A stretch of 64,000 nucleotides of DNA from Gnetum montanum (lineage: Eukaryota; Streptophyta; Gnetopsida; Gnetales; Gnetaceae). Location of the stretch: assembly GCA_015680685.1 (NCBI GenBank), contig MNCI01020127.1:843347-907346 (forward strand), given 5' to 3'. Positions 1 to 11,721 of this stretch are shown piece by piece; the first letter of the stretch is position 1, and every line of letters begins with the position of its first letter. The notes beneath the pieces are model-generated. The model did no database searches, was not told the origin of the DNA, and saw only the letters and a program-made list of their open reading frames with translations. Both the position numbers and the translations under genes were made by a program.

Positions 1-107
1 AATTAGAACTTAGGAAATCTTTCTCATCGTTGGAATGAACCCTTAGGGTTGGTTACAAGGAAAAAATAATAATAATATATAATACATTGCACACTGAATA
101 GACAATC

Positions 108-2730
108 ATGTCTCCTTCTTTGTACTGAATTGTTTCACCACCTAGGTCTGATACAAGGAACAATCAGAGGCGTAGTGCACATGATAATCCGCCAGTCCCT
201 CAACAGTTCCATGTGGTATATGTTCATCCCAATGAGTATATACCAAAGTTTACTTTTATCCTCTACCAGGATGAATAGCTATGTTGGCATGATTTAGAAG
301 GTAACATAATGTTACCTCTCAATCTTTCCATTCCAGGCATGCTTCTTCATGATCTCACATGAATTGGTATGCAACACTTACAAGCAAAGTACATTGTGCA
401 TGATCATGACTCGAGAGAGTATCAACCCATGGAGGCACAATGTCAAGGGGATTTATAACAAGAGAGATGTTACGAATTCATGAAGGGGAAGTTTTCGCAG
501 AATGTCCCACATGTCCTAAGTGAAAATGAGGGTGGTGAACCTGTCTTAGGTAGTCACCCACACAATGATGTTCCCCCCATTGACTTTGATCAAGGGGTTG
601 TATATCAGAATCTTCACTCAACTATCCATAACCCAGATTCTAGTACCAATAGACATAAAGGATCTGAAAAAGGAACACAAACACATGGCAAAGATGGACA
701 TTCCGATTGTAACTACGATCAAGGCCGCGACCATTGAAAAGAAGGTAATAAGCACGATCATGGTGATGGTCCTCCTTCTTCTCCACCTTCATCATCTCCT
801 TCACCCATTCCTTTAGGATCTGGATGCAGTCACAAAGAAAAAGATCATGAGGATAAGGGTAGATGAAATGGGAGTCATAGACGAAACATTTAGGAAAGGG
901 GATGAGGGCACTCTAGAGAATCATAGCATAGAAGAAGGGAGAGTAGGGAACAACATAGACATCATAGACACCACAGATGGGACAATCATGATGAACCTCA
1001 ACTGACTTCTCAAAGTATGTTAGACATAACTGAGGCTATTAGAATCCCAACAAGGCACCAAAAAGATAGTAGGATCAAGAGATTAGACATAAACAACATC
1101 CCATGATTTGAAGGGGGATACAACGCTGATCCTCAAAATCATCTACAAGCATTCCATGATGCATGTTCCTTAAAAAACATAGAAAATGAATGGAAAAAAC
1201 TAAAGTTGTTCCTACAAACACTAGTCAAAGAAGCGGAGAGCTGGTACCAGTCCTTAGAACCATAATCCATTTGTAGGTGGAGTACCATGTTAGAATTGTT
1301 CAACGATAAGTACCAAACGTACTCCTGAGTGTCCAACCTATGAAAGTAAATCAAAGGATGAAAACAAGTAGGGCATGAACCCTTGGATGTTGCCATGGGC
1401 CGATATTGTGCACTGTTACATCATTTTCCTAGCTATGGTTATTCACAAAGGGATCAACTACGTCATCTCGTAGATGGGCTTAGGCATGAAATGCAAAGAA
1501 CCATTGGGACGTATGCCCAAGGAAGGCTATTTGAGCTTTGGATCCATCAAGTACAGAGACTATTGGAGCATGTTGCTAAAGAGTAAGGTGAGCTAAGGAA
1601 AAGAGAGAGTGCAGAGGAATATAATAGAGATCCTTCCCTTCAAAAGAAGGGAGTAAGATTTTGTGAGGATGAAGAAGTGTCACCACTCAAAGAGATGGTG
1701 AATAGGAAAACTTTGTCGATTCAAAAGTTGACATCAGAAGTATTAGCCAAGGTGGACCAAATGTGGGACTCCCTAGATAATAGATTTCAAACCATTCTCA
1801 AAATAGTAGAGGAGTCTAGAGAGTAAGGTAATGAATGGGAAAAGAGAAAAAAAAGAGAAGTGGAATATGCAAGCAACAAGGATAATGGCAAAGTTTCCAT
1901 CATCGAAGAGGTTGTGGATTCGGATACAGAAAATGATAGTGGATACAGGATATGCCAATACAACCATCCTAAGGGATGTTGCCCTGTAATCTTACATCTA
2001 CAGGAGTCTAGGGTGTATGCACTCAACCCACAATTGAATAGAAGGCAAAAACCTCGAAGGTTACCTTATTCCCAAGGTAACCCAAGATAGTTCCACCAAC
2101 CCTTAACGTATTATCCAAGTGGAACTCCACCACAACCAACTAAGTAGTATCAACAATGGTAGCACCCATAATCATGGGAAATGCCACCACCATGACAACA
2201 GTATCCTTATCATCAACCTAACCCATATGAATATTACGTGTAGTAGCCAATTTCTCCATGTAACTCTACTGGTCATGTCACCCCTCAACGTCACTACCAA
2301 ACACATGAGTATTATAAGGCTCCTTCTCCTAGGGGTGATGTTCCACAAACATACCATCCTTCTCATCCTTCTACATTTCTTCCACCCTTAACTCCATTAC
2401 CACCTACTCTAGGCATGCAAGGTGAGCTCCTTGCCCAACCGCAGCAACGCAACACTACAAGGGCTATTAATTCTCACCCTATTGTTGGTCCAAAAAATCA
2501 CACAAATAAGAGACCTTTCTTTAGAACCAAAAATCCAACAAAGTCCTTACAGTCACAAGCAGCTAATTCTTCAAGCACCTCATCACCAATCGAAACTTCA
2601 GAACTCCCTTCAATCCAAAGGCCACATTCAACGCATACAGTCATGTTAACTCATGCCATTACCGATTGGATAAAAGCTGGTCATCTTCCTAGGAGATACT
2701 CTAATCCTAGGAGTCCTCTTATATATCTAT
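108..2730 (+). pseudogene. gag of element A, decayed
   Basis: The start is placed at the ATG at 108 because it aligns with the start of gag in element B (Met-Ser-Ser-Ser type). Here a stop follows within seven codons. The retrotransposon gag core lies at about 1063-1600 (FEGGY-like segment read as an early stop followed by EGGYNADPQNHLQAFHD, then a region ending TYAQGRL). It is followed by a charged coiled region and a proline/glutamine-rich tail at about 2100-2700. Stops and frameshifts occur throughout. No clean CCHC knuckle is visible; a Cys-His cluster at about 1948-1990 sits where one might be expected. Gag would form the particle that packages element RNA; this copy cannot. Confidence 0.8.
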
Positions 2731-3170
2731 AGATTGCTGGGAATGAACCATGCAAGGCTCTTTTGGATTCAGGTTCTGGTGTCAACTTAATCTCTCAAGA
2801 AATGTACAAAGCTTGAAACCTGCCTCCATTAAAAAAGAGTAACATTCATTTAGAGTTAGTTAACCAGTCCATCACTGTCCCATTAGGACTAGTGGAGGAC
2901 ATTGTCACCACTATTTGTGGATGGTCATATCCAGCTAACTTCCTAGTGATTCAAGTGAACAACAGTAAGGGGAACTTCCCAATCATGATGGGAAGAGCAT
3001 GGCTAAGCACAATTGACGTCCGCCTAGGAATCCATCATCTTTCCCTAGAAATATCAAAGGAAAATACATTTGAAAAGATCAAGAAAAAAAGTTTCTATGC
3101 ATCACATACAATGACACAAGGTGTAATTGTGTGCAAAAGTCATGGTTTGTACAATGTTTAACACTGCCTG
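2731..3170 (+). pseudogene. aspartic protease of element A, decayed
   Basis: The frame reads A-L-L-D-S-G-S-G-V-N-L-I at about 2755-2793. D-S-G is a retropepsin active-site triad, so the catalytic Asp is still present. The downstream I-M-M-G-R-A-W-L segment (about 2985) matches the flap and C-terminal part of plant Ty3 proteases. A stop interrupts the frame at about 2815 (the codon after Lys-Ala), so no intact domain remains. The same domain is found in element B at 7517-8140, where the active site is changed. Confidence 0.75.
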
Positions 3171-3250
3171 CATGCAATCAATGTGCACAAGTGACTAATA
3201 TACAAAGATGCATGTATGCAATAGCCATAAGACAAGAAGGCACCTAGTGG

Positions 3251-4446
3251 TTGATAGCTAATCAAGAGAGTAGTTCAACTATATGCATGGAACCAATTGA
3301 GGGTTTGACTTATGCTTACATTGATAGCGTAGACACATTAGAGCAAGTCCATTGCCAACTTCCAAGTCTTGACCTTGAAAATATCAACTGGGGAAAGTTG
3401 GAAATCCTTGATAAGTTTAAGCAGAAGCCCCTTAAGCTAAAACCATTGCCCAAAAATATAGAATACACATTTCTCAAGAATGGAAAATTGGTAATTAGTA
3501 ATGCTAGGCTCACCCCTCAACAAAAAGAGAGACTGGTGAAACTGATAAAAAAATGGTTGAAAGCCTTCACTTGGTCATATCCCAAATTAACTAGAATAGA
3601 TCCTAGGATATGCCAACACAAAATCTACACTGATCCCTCCATGAAGCCTCAATGAAAACTGCACAGGCAACTTAACACAAAGCTTAAGCAAGTGGTTAAG
3701 GAAGTAATTGAACAACTTCTAAAAGCTGGGTTCATATACCCCATTGCTGATAGTGAATGGGTTAGTCCCTTAGTTATTGTGCCTAAAAAGGGAGGTAAAT
3801 GGAGGGTGTGTATAGATTTTAGACTACTGAATATGGCAACATTCAAGGACCACTTTCCATTACCATTTTTCAACCAAGTCTTAGACACCATTGTAGGGCA
3901 TCGCTACTATAGTTTTCTAGATGGGTATAGTGGGTACAACCAAATTCAAATAGCCCTAGAAGACCAAGCCAAAACTACATTAACCAATTCTTGGGGAACA
4001 TTTGCATACAAACAAATCTTGTTTGGCTTGTGAAATGCCCCTGCAACATTTCAACGATTAGTTCTAAGCATATTCCAACAACAGATAGGAAATGGTGTGG
4101 AATTCTTCATGGATGACTTCTCCACTTATGGAGTGAACTTGATCAAGCCTTGGACCGATTAGAGTAAGTACTAAAGTGGTGTCTAGAAACCAACTTAAGG
4201 CTCAACTAGCAAAAAAGCCATTTAATGGTCCAAGAAGACATCGTATTAGGGCATAAGATTTCGCAAACAAGCATAGAGGTAGACACCAAAAAGATTAAAA
4301 TCATCCAAAGAATCACTTGGAAACCTAAAACTATAATAGATATCTGATCATTCCTTGGACACACTGGCTACTACAAACAATTTATTGAGAACTTTTCAAA
4401 GGTTGTAAAACCATTGGTTGAACTAACAAAAAAGGGCATACCTTTC
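3251..4446 (+). pseudogene. reverse transcriptase of element A, 5' part, split by insertion
   Basis: 3251-3655 is the protease-RT linker and RT N-terminus. 3692-4033 covers RT fingers and palm (SPLVIVPKKGGKWRVCIDFR, then FLDGYSGYNQI). The catalytic F-M-D-D is at 4106-4117, followed by F-S-T-Y-G. A stop at 4031 replaces the usual residue after the F-G-L motif, and a stop near 3653 separates the linker. The connection domain with F-L-G-H-T-G-Y-Y is at about 4354-4377. The frame ends at 4446, where element B begins; its continuation (E-W-T-R-E-C type) resumes at 11866. The F-M-D-D-F-S form rather than Y-L-D-D places it in the Athila/Tat part of Ty3. Confidence 0.85.
4442..4446. repeat. target-site duplication, left copy (CTTTC)
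   Basis: CTTTC precedes the left LTR of element B and recurs at 11861-11865 directly after the right LTR. Removing one copy plus B restores the RT reading context of element A, which supports the insertion boundaries. Confidence 0.8.
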
Positions 4447-5459
4447 TAATGAGTGACGAGGTACCCCTACACTCAACCATATGAAATGAGCGTAGCACGC
4501 GCAATCCAATCAAACTCTGCAACTAAGTGCCTACACGCCCCATGGAATACTTGGGGTTAATCATTCCTTGTCTTCCTAGACTTACTTGTGGTTGTCACGG
4601 TGTATGGTTAAGTAAGTCCGAGGTATATGATTTTTATATCTTTTTATGTTTTATGTCTTCTATGCTAAAGGGTGAAGGGTTGAGAAACTAAGTACTAACT
4701 CTAACTAATGAACTAAGTCTAAATTACCTAGCGTCAGCATCCGTTCCCACTTACCGTACACATCCTAAACCGATGCAATCGCAATTACCAAACGTTAATC
4801 GTTGTTGGGATCACCACGCGTAATGCACGTGCTCAAAGTGGTCGTACTGAGGCACCTAACTAGGAGGAAAGGGTTGAGAGAATCTATCTAGCCTAAGTGT
4901 GATGAGTAGCCGATTCCTTGACTAGCTGTACACATCTGGGACTACCACTAGGATTACCAAGCGCAGATCCTAAATATGCCACTAGGTTACTAAGTAGTCA
5001 CACGAGATGCTCGTAATCAAGATGTACTCATACCGCATGTGATGAGCAGCTGATTCCTTGACTATCCGTACACATCCTTAGATGCTCGTAATCAAGTCGT
5101 ACTCATTTCGCATTCTAGGAGTTTAAGGGTGAGAGAGAAAATAATAAATAAAATCCTATTCCATGCACTACAAGGTTTATCTGGAAAGCTCATCTTTATT
5201 GCCATACACAACTTTTGTTTAGGTACAATGTTGCTCGAATAAAGATCTGTTCACTTTGGGACTCCTACTATGGGCACATGGAAAATATTCTATCTCTGGA
5301 GTGATCAAACTACCAAAGTTTCCCTACTTCTAGACCAGGATGGGAAATAAATGGAGTGTCACCTCTTATTTATAGATATGGCAGTGGACCGCGATATCAC
5401 GTACGCAATATCGTGGGGGATGATGAGATATCACAGCTCATGCGAATCGTGTCTCATCA
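4447..5459 (-). repeat. 3' LTR of element B (left copy)
   Basis: Direct repeat of 10798-11860. The + strand left end reads TAATGAGTGACGAGG (the right copy reads TGATGAGTGGCGAGG) and the right end reads TCTCATCA. A revcomp TATA box lies at about 5364-5375 and one decayed palindrome unit at about 5390-5413. A 75-bp internal duplication (GATGCTCGTAATCAAG at 5006 and again at 5081) is present. The copy is about 50 bp shorter than the right LTR, mainly because the right LTR has extra palindrome units. Confidence 0.9.
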
Positions 5460-5472
5460 TACCCCCATGACT
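5460..5472 (-). other. polypurine tract of element B
   Basis: On the - strand, TTAGTCATGGGGGTA abuts the start of the 3' LTR. Element A has the same motif in the same place (15651-15666). This is the expected plus-strand primer site. Confidence 0.75.
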
Positions 5473-7440
5473 AAATGAAAACTCATCCTCGAGCTCCTTA
5501 CAATATTATCGGGAAGGTATGGAATTATTGAGGGGAATGGAACTACTGGGATAACATGTGAACTGATCATCATTACAAGACTTGACAAAACTGGTGTTCA
5601 TGACAACAAGGGTGAACACCTTATTACAATGACATCAAGCCTGTGTTGGTAGCTGAGAAAGAAAGAGAGAGAGAGAGAAGTGTTGCTACTACCAATGCCA
5701 AGATTGCGCCATTCGTTGTCCGTCAGTAAGCACACCATCGATCTTGCTCCTTGCATAGCTGCTTCAGCATTGCTCCATTCCAAGTGTTCCTTCTAGATCC
5801 AACTCTGTTATTGTATGATTACCATCTGCACACACAACACAATCCTATATTAGCAAGGGTAAATGAATCATCATGTAATTGATACCTTGGTTTGGTGTAA
5901 GTTCATTGGCTAAGTTGTGGTATGGCTAATATGGAGCTGGAGATATATTAATAATGACTACCGAAGGTGTAGGGGTTAGGAGGAAGATCAAAAATTTTGG
6001 GGCTAGGAGAAAATCGAAAAAATCAGGCCCCATACCCCCATGACTAATCGTGAACCTCCAATAGCGTTAGAATGGAGAAAGGAAAGGAGTAAGAAAGATA
6101 GATAAAAAGGGACAACTATGGCATCAATGAAATGGATGTCAAGATGGAAATGAACAAAATAAAATTAATTACAAAATGTTAAGGGAAAGAATTTAACTAA
6201 TGCTCCAAATAGGAATGGCAGTGGGTCCTATCCAAAGTAGGCTCATGCCCTTAATGCCCTAACAAACCCACATTCAAAGAGTCCGTAGGCTCCAGGAATG
6301 TTATTTGGAACAAGAGTTAAAGTCTTAACCGTAAGAATTTACCAAAAAGAAAACAATGCATCTACCAAAATATACACTAATGATACAACCGGCAATGAGG
6401 TGAATAATGTAGAGAAGGGTGGAGAGAAGAGGATGGAATGGAATCCCAAGAACAAGGTGGTGTACAGCCCCTTGTGTGTTTTATGATTAATGTGACTTAG
6501 CCAATCCCATTCCAAGTTTGGCCTCAAACCAACCACATCCAGTGACTTCGTATCAATGCATTCCGCTAAACCATCCACTTGGATAACAAGAATGCCTTCC
6601 CCAAGAGTCACCACCATTCCAATGAAACAAAGGAGAGAATGGGAAGCGAGAAGGGCCTTAGCTAGAGGGAACATTTTTAGTTCCATAACCAGTGCTTTTA
6701 GCCCAAGGAATAATTTCGTCTAAGGGGTGTACTTTGAATTCTCACTTAATTGTGTTTTTTTTTGTGTGTTTTTATGTGTGAGAACCACACCATGCAAAGA
6801 CTTTTTATTTTTATTGTCTCAGCTTCCGATAATTGGAATAACATCGGAACGGTAAGAAAACTCAAAAAGAATACATCCAAGCACCCAAGAGAATGGCCAA
6901 CACAAAAGCATCAGGTTCCCTTGAAGTCACACCCTTTTCAATCCTTGAGTCCTTCCTTAGTTTGAGAAATGTCCAGTCATTGATTCATTTAAGTTCTTAT
7001 TAGAAGGGGACTGTACATTTCCAAGCTGAGAGAGACCATAGAGCTTGGTGGAGGGATGGATGGAGTGAACTCATTTCCTGCCATATCAAAAGAAACATAC
7101 CTTAGTAGCAACATTGTGACTTAAGGTAAAACCCAAACATTAGTAATCAATATGCAAACAGTTCATACCATCATTCCGAACACTTATTGGATGACAAACT
7201 TACAGGGTGGATCACACACACACACACATACAAAATGGAAAGGTATAACGATGTTGTAAAATAAAAACAAGAAAATTTAAAGAAATTTGTAAAACAAAAA
7301 CTTAAAAGAACTGAGGGCCCCATATGGTTAGCATAGGTGGCCATCTCCCCCATGACTAAGTGGAAAGGAAGAGATCCAAAATAATGAGCGTCTATTTGAA
7401 TTTCTAAGAAGTGCCCAACTTCTCCCAATTGATGATCTTA
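5473..7440 (-). other. 3' non-coding region of element B
   Basis: No coding frame is supported. Read on the - strand it matches the 3' region of element A (13740-15650): for example the blocks at 6895-6965 and 14145-14190 share AAGGAAGGACTCAA and GGGTGTGACTTCAAGGG. It contains a GA-rich run (5654-5679), an AC microsatellite (7208-7225) and two further CTTAGTCATGGGGG motifs (about 6036-6048 and 7346-7360). Confidence 0.75.
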
Positions 7441-7516
7441 GATTAAGGGGTGGAAGTTGGTGATGCTCATATTCCAATGTGTATATGCTTTTGTTATGGG
7501 CATGGGTTTCCTCAAT

Positions 7517-8140
7517 TCATTCCATGCATATTTGGTTGCTCCTTTGAGTAGCTTTCAACCACGAGATGTCTACTACTGGTTGTATGGTTGCTACATACAG
7601 GCATCTTTGTTTCAAAGTTTCAAGGGCACACCTGCTGCATGGAAGCATTTCCTCCATGTCATCACTCGATGAATCACTGTATGTGATGCATGGAACTTTC
7701 CTCTTCTCAATCTTTCCATAAATTTTTATCTTAGAAATTTCCAAGGAAAGATCGTGGATCCTAAGGAATGCATCTACTGTACTCAGCCATGCCCTTCCCA
7801 TTATAATCGAGAAGTCCCCTTCGTTGTTGTTCACTTCAATCACCAGGAAATCAGCTGGGTAAGACCAACCATACACAGTGGTAATAATGTCCTCCACCAA
7901 CCCCAAGGGAATGGTGATGGACTAGTCTACCAACTCTAGTTGAATGTTGCTCTTCTTAAGTTAGGGTAGGTTCCAGGCTTGATACATCTCTCGTGATCTT
8001 AAGTTAACTCTACAACCTAAGTCCAGAAGAGCCCTATGTGGTTATTTTTGGTGATTTGTAAATAGATTAAGGGACTCCCAAGGTCAGTTAGTTTCCTAAG
8101 AAGGTGGCCTACCTTGATCTAGTCAGTTACGACATGCGTT
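7517..8140 (-). pseudogene. aspartic protease of element B, active site lost
   Basis: The - strand protein resembles the protease of element A (shared IIMGRAWLST, Y-G-W-S-Y-P-A-D-F segments). Where A reads D-S-G, this copy reads D-L-G (codons at 8016-8027), which removes the retropepsin Ser/Thr next to the catalytic Asp. The frame runs on to an I-C-M-E segment at about 7517. Element A has the same four residues at about 3286, followed there by the RT linker; here homology to A stops and 3' non-coding DNA begins. The 390-bp stretch 7517-7906 is still open, unlike its counterpart in A. Confidence 0.75.
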
Positions 8141-8699
8141 AATATAACCATATGCATTAAGCTCTGTTGGATTGGAGGGTGCTCCAAAGTGTTAGATGGT
8201 GGAGGAGTGTACATGGGCTCAACCGCTTGTTATTGCGAGAGTTCGTCTGGGCTTTTGGTTTTGAAGAAAGGTCTTCTCTTTTTACAGTTTTCAGAACCAG
8301 CAGTAAGTTGTATATTTACAACTCTCGCAGTGTGACGTTGCTGCGGTTGAGGAGGAAGTTGCCCTTGCATTGTTGGAGTAGGAGGTGTTATGGGAACTAC
8401 ATGTGGAAGAGGTGCAGATGGATTTGGAGGATGGTGTGGGTATGGAGTGTCTCCCGGAGGAGAAGGAGTCCTTCTAAAGTACTCCCGAACTTGGCAGTGA
8501 CGGTGGAGAGTTATGTGACTTTTAGAGTCACTTGGAGAAATCAGCTACTGCACATAATATCCATAAGGGTTAGGCTGCCGATAAGGGTACTAATGTTTTG
8601 GCGATGGCATCCCCCATGATTATGGGTATTGCCATTGTTGATGTTGTCCGATGGGTTGTGGGGGAGTTTCACTTGGATAATATGTTAATGGTTGGTGGA

Positions 8700-10656
8700 A
8701 TTTCCTTGGGTTACCTTGGGGATAAGGAAACCTACAGGGTGTTTACCGTTGATTAAGTCTTGGATTAAGTGCATACACCCCAGACTCCTGCATATGTGAG
8801 ATGATGGGGCAACATCCCTTAGGATGATCATAGTGGCAGACCTCACATCCACCATCATCGTCTATGTCTGAATCCACAACCACATCAGAGTTAGTGATTT
8901 TCCCCTTACCCTTGTTATGTGCAGGGCCTAAATCTCTCCACTTTGTCTTACCTTTGTCACTACTTTGTTCTACCTTAGACTCTTCTACAATTTGTAAGAA
9001 AGTTTCAATTTTAGAGTCTGAGGAACTCCATATGTCATCTACCTTAGTCGCTATTTCTGTTGTGAGCTTTTGAAGCGGCAAGGTCTTTTTGTTCACCAAC
9101 TCTTCGATTGGTGACTCATCCTCCTCATCACAAAATTTCACTCCCTTCTTTTGAAGAGAGGGATCACGGTTGTATTCTTCTGCACTTTCCCTTTTTCATA
9201 GCTCACCTTCTTCTTTTGCTACTTGTTCCAACAAGCTATGTAGTTCATGGGCTCTAAGTTGTTGCAGTCTCCCTTGGGCATAAGTCCCAAGGGTTCTTCT
9301 CATTTCATGCCTTAGCCCATCCATGATGTGGTGAAGTTGATCCCGCTGAGCATACCCATGGCCCAGGCAACAATGTAACAATGTGTAGTAGCGGGCCATG
9401 GCAGCATCCAAGGGTTCATGAGTACCTTTCTTCCAGCCTTGGATCTGCTTACGCAAATTGGACACTTTGGAGTACGTCTAATACTTATCGTTGAATAGTT
9501 CTAGCATCATATTCCACCTCCTGATGGTTTCCGGTTCTAAGGACCAGTACTAACTCTCTGCTTCCTTGATGAGTGTCCTTGGGAACAACTTAAGTTTTTG
9601 CCACTCATTTTCTATATTCTGCAAGCCACAAGCATCATGGAATGCCTGTAAATGATTTTGCGGATCTGTGTTGTATCCCCCTTCAAATCGTGGGATATTG
9701 TTCATGTCTAAACGTTTCATCAAACTATCTTTTAAATGCCTTGTGGGAATCCTAACTGCCTCCATTATGTTAAGCATACTTCAGGTTGTGAGTATGACCT
9801 CATCATGATCATCTCTTTTATGATGCCTGTGATGTCTGCGTTGTTCCCTACTCTCCCTACGTCCTTGCCCTTGTTCTCTCTCTCGACCCTCTCATTGAGG
9901 TCTCTCAATTTTCTTACTTTTATCCTCTCCATTGTGTTCATGATGGCTACGCCCAAATGTGGAAGGAGAGGGTGAGTGATGTGAAGAAGGGGAAGAAGAA
10001 GGGGAACCATCACCATGACGATGTTTTTTACCTTCTCTTTGACTGCTATGGCCCCGATCGTGGTGACGATCTAACTGTCCGTCCTTAGCATGAGTGGTTG
10101 TTCCCTCTGTGAACGGTTGGTTTTCATGGGCATCAAAACCATGGTTATGTATCATTGATCGTAGGTTCTATTACCCAACCTCCTCCTCATCATTAGGAGG
10201 GGGAACATCATTTGCTAAAGAACCTGTTATAAGGGGTTCCTCATCTCCTATTTCGCTAAGGATGTGTGAACCTTTGCCCTTCAACAGTGTATGTTGACTC
10301 TCCTTCCTAGTGTCCCTCATACATTGTGCTTCTGTGGGATGATAATCCCTCATATCAAAATCGTCCACAACGTATTCAACGTATAATTCTGCCATGCCAA
10401 TCTATGCCAAGGCACGGAGAAGCATGTTTGGAACAGCACGATCTAGGGGTAACACAATCTTACCTTGCAAATCTCTCCATCGCAGCTATTCATCTTGATG
10501 GAGGATAAAGGTGAAGTCTAGAATATACTCATCAGGATGAGTATAAACTATCTTGTATTATTTACGACTTGGCTGATTTTGGTTATGTGTTTTATGTTTC
10601 CGATTCTCTCGTGTATGGTCCTTAGGTGGTGAGTTGCTCTTATGAGAAGAAGACAT
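8700..10656 (-). pseudogene. gag of element B, decayed
   Basis: The start is taken as the ATG at 10656-10654 (- strand), which opens Met-Ser-Ser-Ser-His-Lys about 120 bases downstream of the PBS. Open blocks follow at 10395-10171, 10155-9892, 9777-9550 (NIPRFEGGYNTDPQNHLQAF, the gag core), 9465-9196 and 9141-8743. It is less damaged than gag of element A, with which it shares most of its length at very roughly 80% nucleotide identity by eye. A basic N-terminus, the gag core, an acidic coiled segment and a Cys/His-containing stretch (about 8790-8860) can be recognised. Several frame breaks make it non-functional. Confidence 0.82.
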
Positions 10657-10778
10657 TATTATCGATGTACTAATTCACCATTATATAATTTTTTATCTTC
10701 ATTAACCCGAAGGTTCGTTTAGGCTCCCAACAATGTGAGTGATATCCTTTATGTTCTATTCGGCGCACAAACACTTAG

Positions 10779-10796
10779 TCCTCAGCAATGGCACCA
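10779..10796 (-). other. primer-binding site of element B
   Basis: On the - strand TGGTGCCATTGCTGAGGA starts one base after the 5' LTR end. It matches the tRNA-Asp-type PBS recalled for Athila elements (TGGCGCCGTTGCCGGGGA) at 14 of 18 positions; all four differences are transitions. This fixes the orientation of B. Confidence 0.8.
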
Positions 10797-10838
10797 ATGA
10801 TGAGTGGCGAGGTACCGCTACACTCAACCATACGAAAC

Positions 10839-10923
10839 NATACCTCGCCACTCATCATTGGTGCCATTGCTGAGGACTAAGTGTTTGTGCGCCGAATAGA
10901 ACATAAAGGATATCACTCACATN
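10839..10923. other. probable assembly artefact: N-flanked inverted copy
   Basis: Single N bases at 10839 and 10923 enclose 83 bases. At least 82 of them are the exact reverse complement of 10733-10814, which spans the LTR end and PBS. The left LTR has ordinary LTR sequence at this place. The exactness, in DNA whose true repeats are about 5% diverged, points to a gap-filling or read-through error rather than a natural hairpin. Confidence 0.85.
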
Positions 10924-11695
10924 AGTCACAGTGTATGGTTAAGTAAGTCCGAGGTATATGATTTTTATATCTTTTTATGTTTTATGTCTTCTATGCTAAA
11001 GGGTGAAGGGTTGAGAAACTAAGTACTAACTCTAACTAATGAACTAAGTCTAAATTACCTAGCATCAGCATCCGTTCCCACTTACCATACACACCCTGAA
11101 CCGATGCAACTGCAGCTACCAAACGCTAATCGTTGCTAGGATCACCACGCGTAATGCACGTGCTCAAAGTGGTCGTACTGAGGCACCTAATTAGGAGGAA
11201 AGGGTTGAGAGAATCTATCTAGCCTAAGTGCGATGAGCAACCGATTCCTTGACTAACCATACACATCGGGGACTACCACTAGGATTACCAAGCGCAGATC
11301 CTGAATATGCCACTAGGTTACCAAGTAGTCACACGAGATACTCGTAATCAAGTTGTACTCATACCGCATGCAATGAGCAGCCGATTCCTTGACTATCCGT
11401 ACACATCCTTAGATGCTCGTAATCAAGTCGTACTCATTCTGCATTCTAGAAGTTTAAGAGTCAGAGAGAAAACAATAAATAAAATCCTATTCCATGCACT
11501 GTAAGGTTTATCTGGAAAGCTCATCTTTATTGTTGTACACAACTTGTGTTCAGGTACAATGTTGCTCGAATAAAGATCCATTCACTTTGGGACTCCTACT
11601 GTGGGCACATGGAAAATATTCTATCTCTGGAGTGATCAAACTGCTAGAGTTTCCCTACTTCTAGACCAAGATGGGAAATAAAGGGAGTGTCGCCT

Positions 11696-11705
11696 CTTAT
11701 TTATA
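11696..11705 (-). promoter_or_regulatory. LTR TATA box of element B
   Basis: TATAAATAAG on the - strand, about 155 bp inside the LTR from its U3 end and directly downstream of the palindrome cluster. The same sequence is present in the left LTR (about 5366-5375) and in the LTR of element A (15762-15771), which supports its role as the retrotransposon core promoter. Confidence 0.7.
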
Positions 11706-11721
11706 GATATGGTGCCAGACC

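Noticed and set aside
10733-10923. Long perfect hairpin across the LTR/PBS border
   Set aside because: Bounded by single Ns and exact while true repeats here are about 5% diverged. Treated as an assembly error, not a natural structure.
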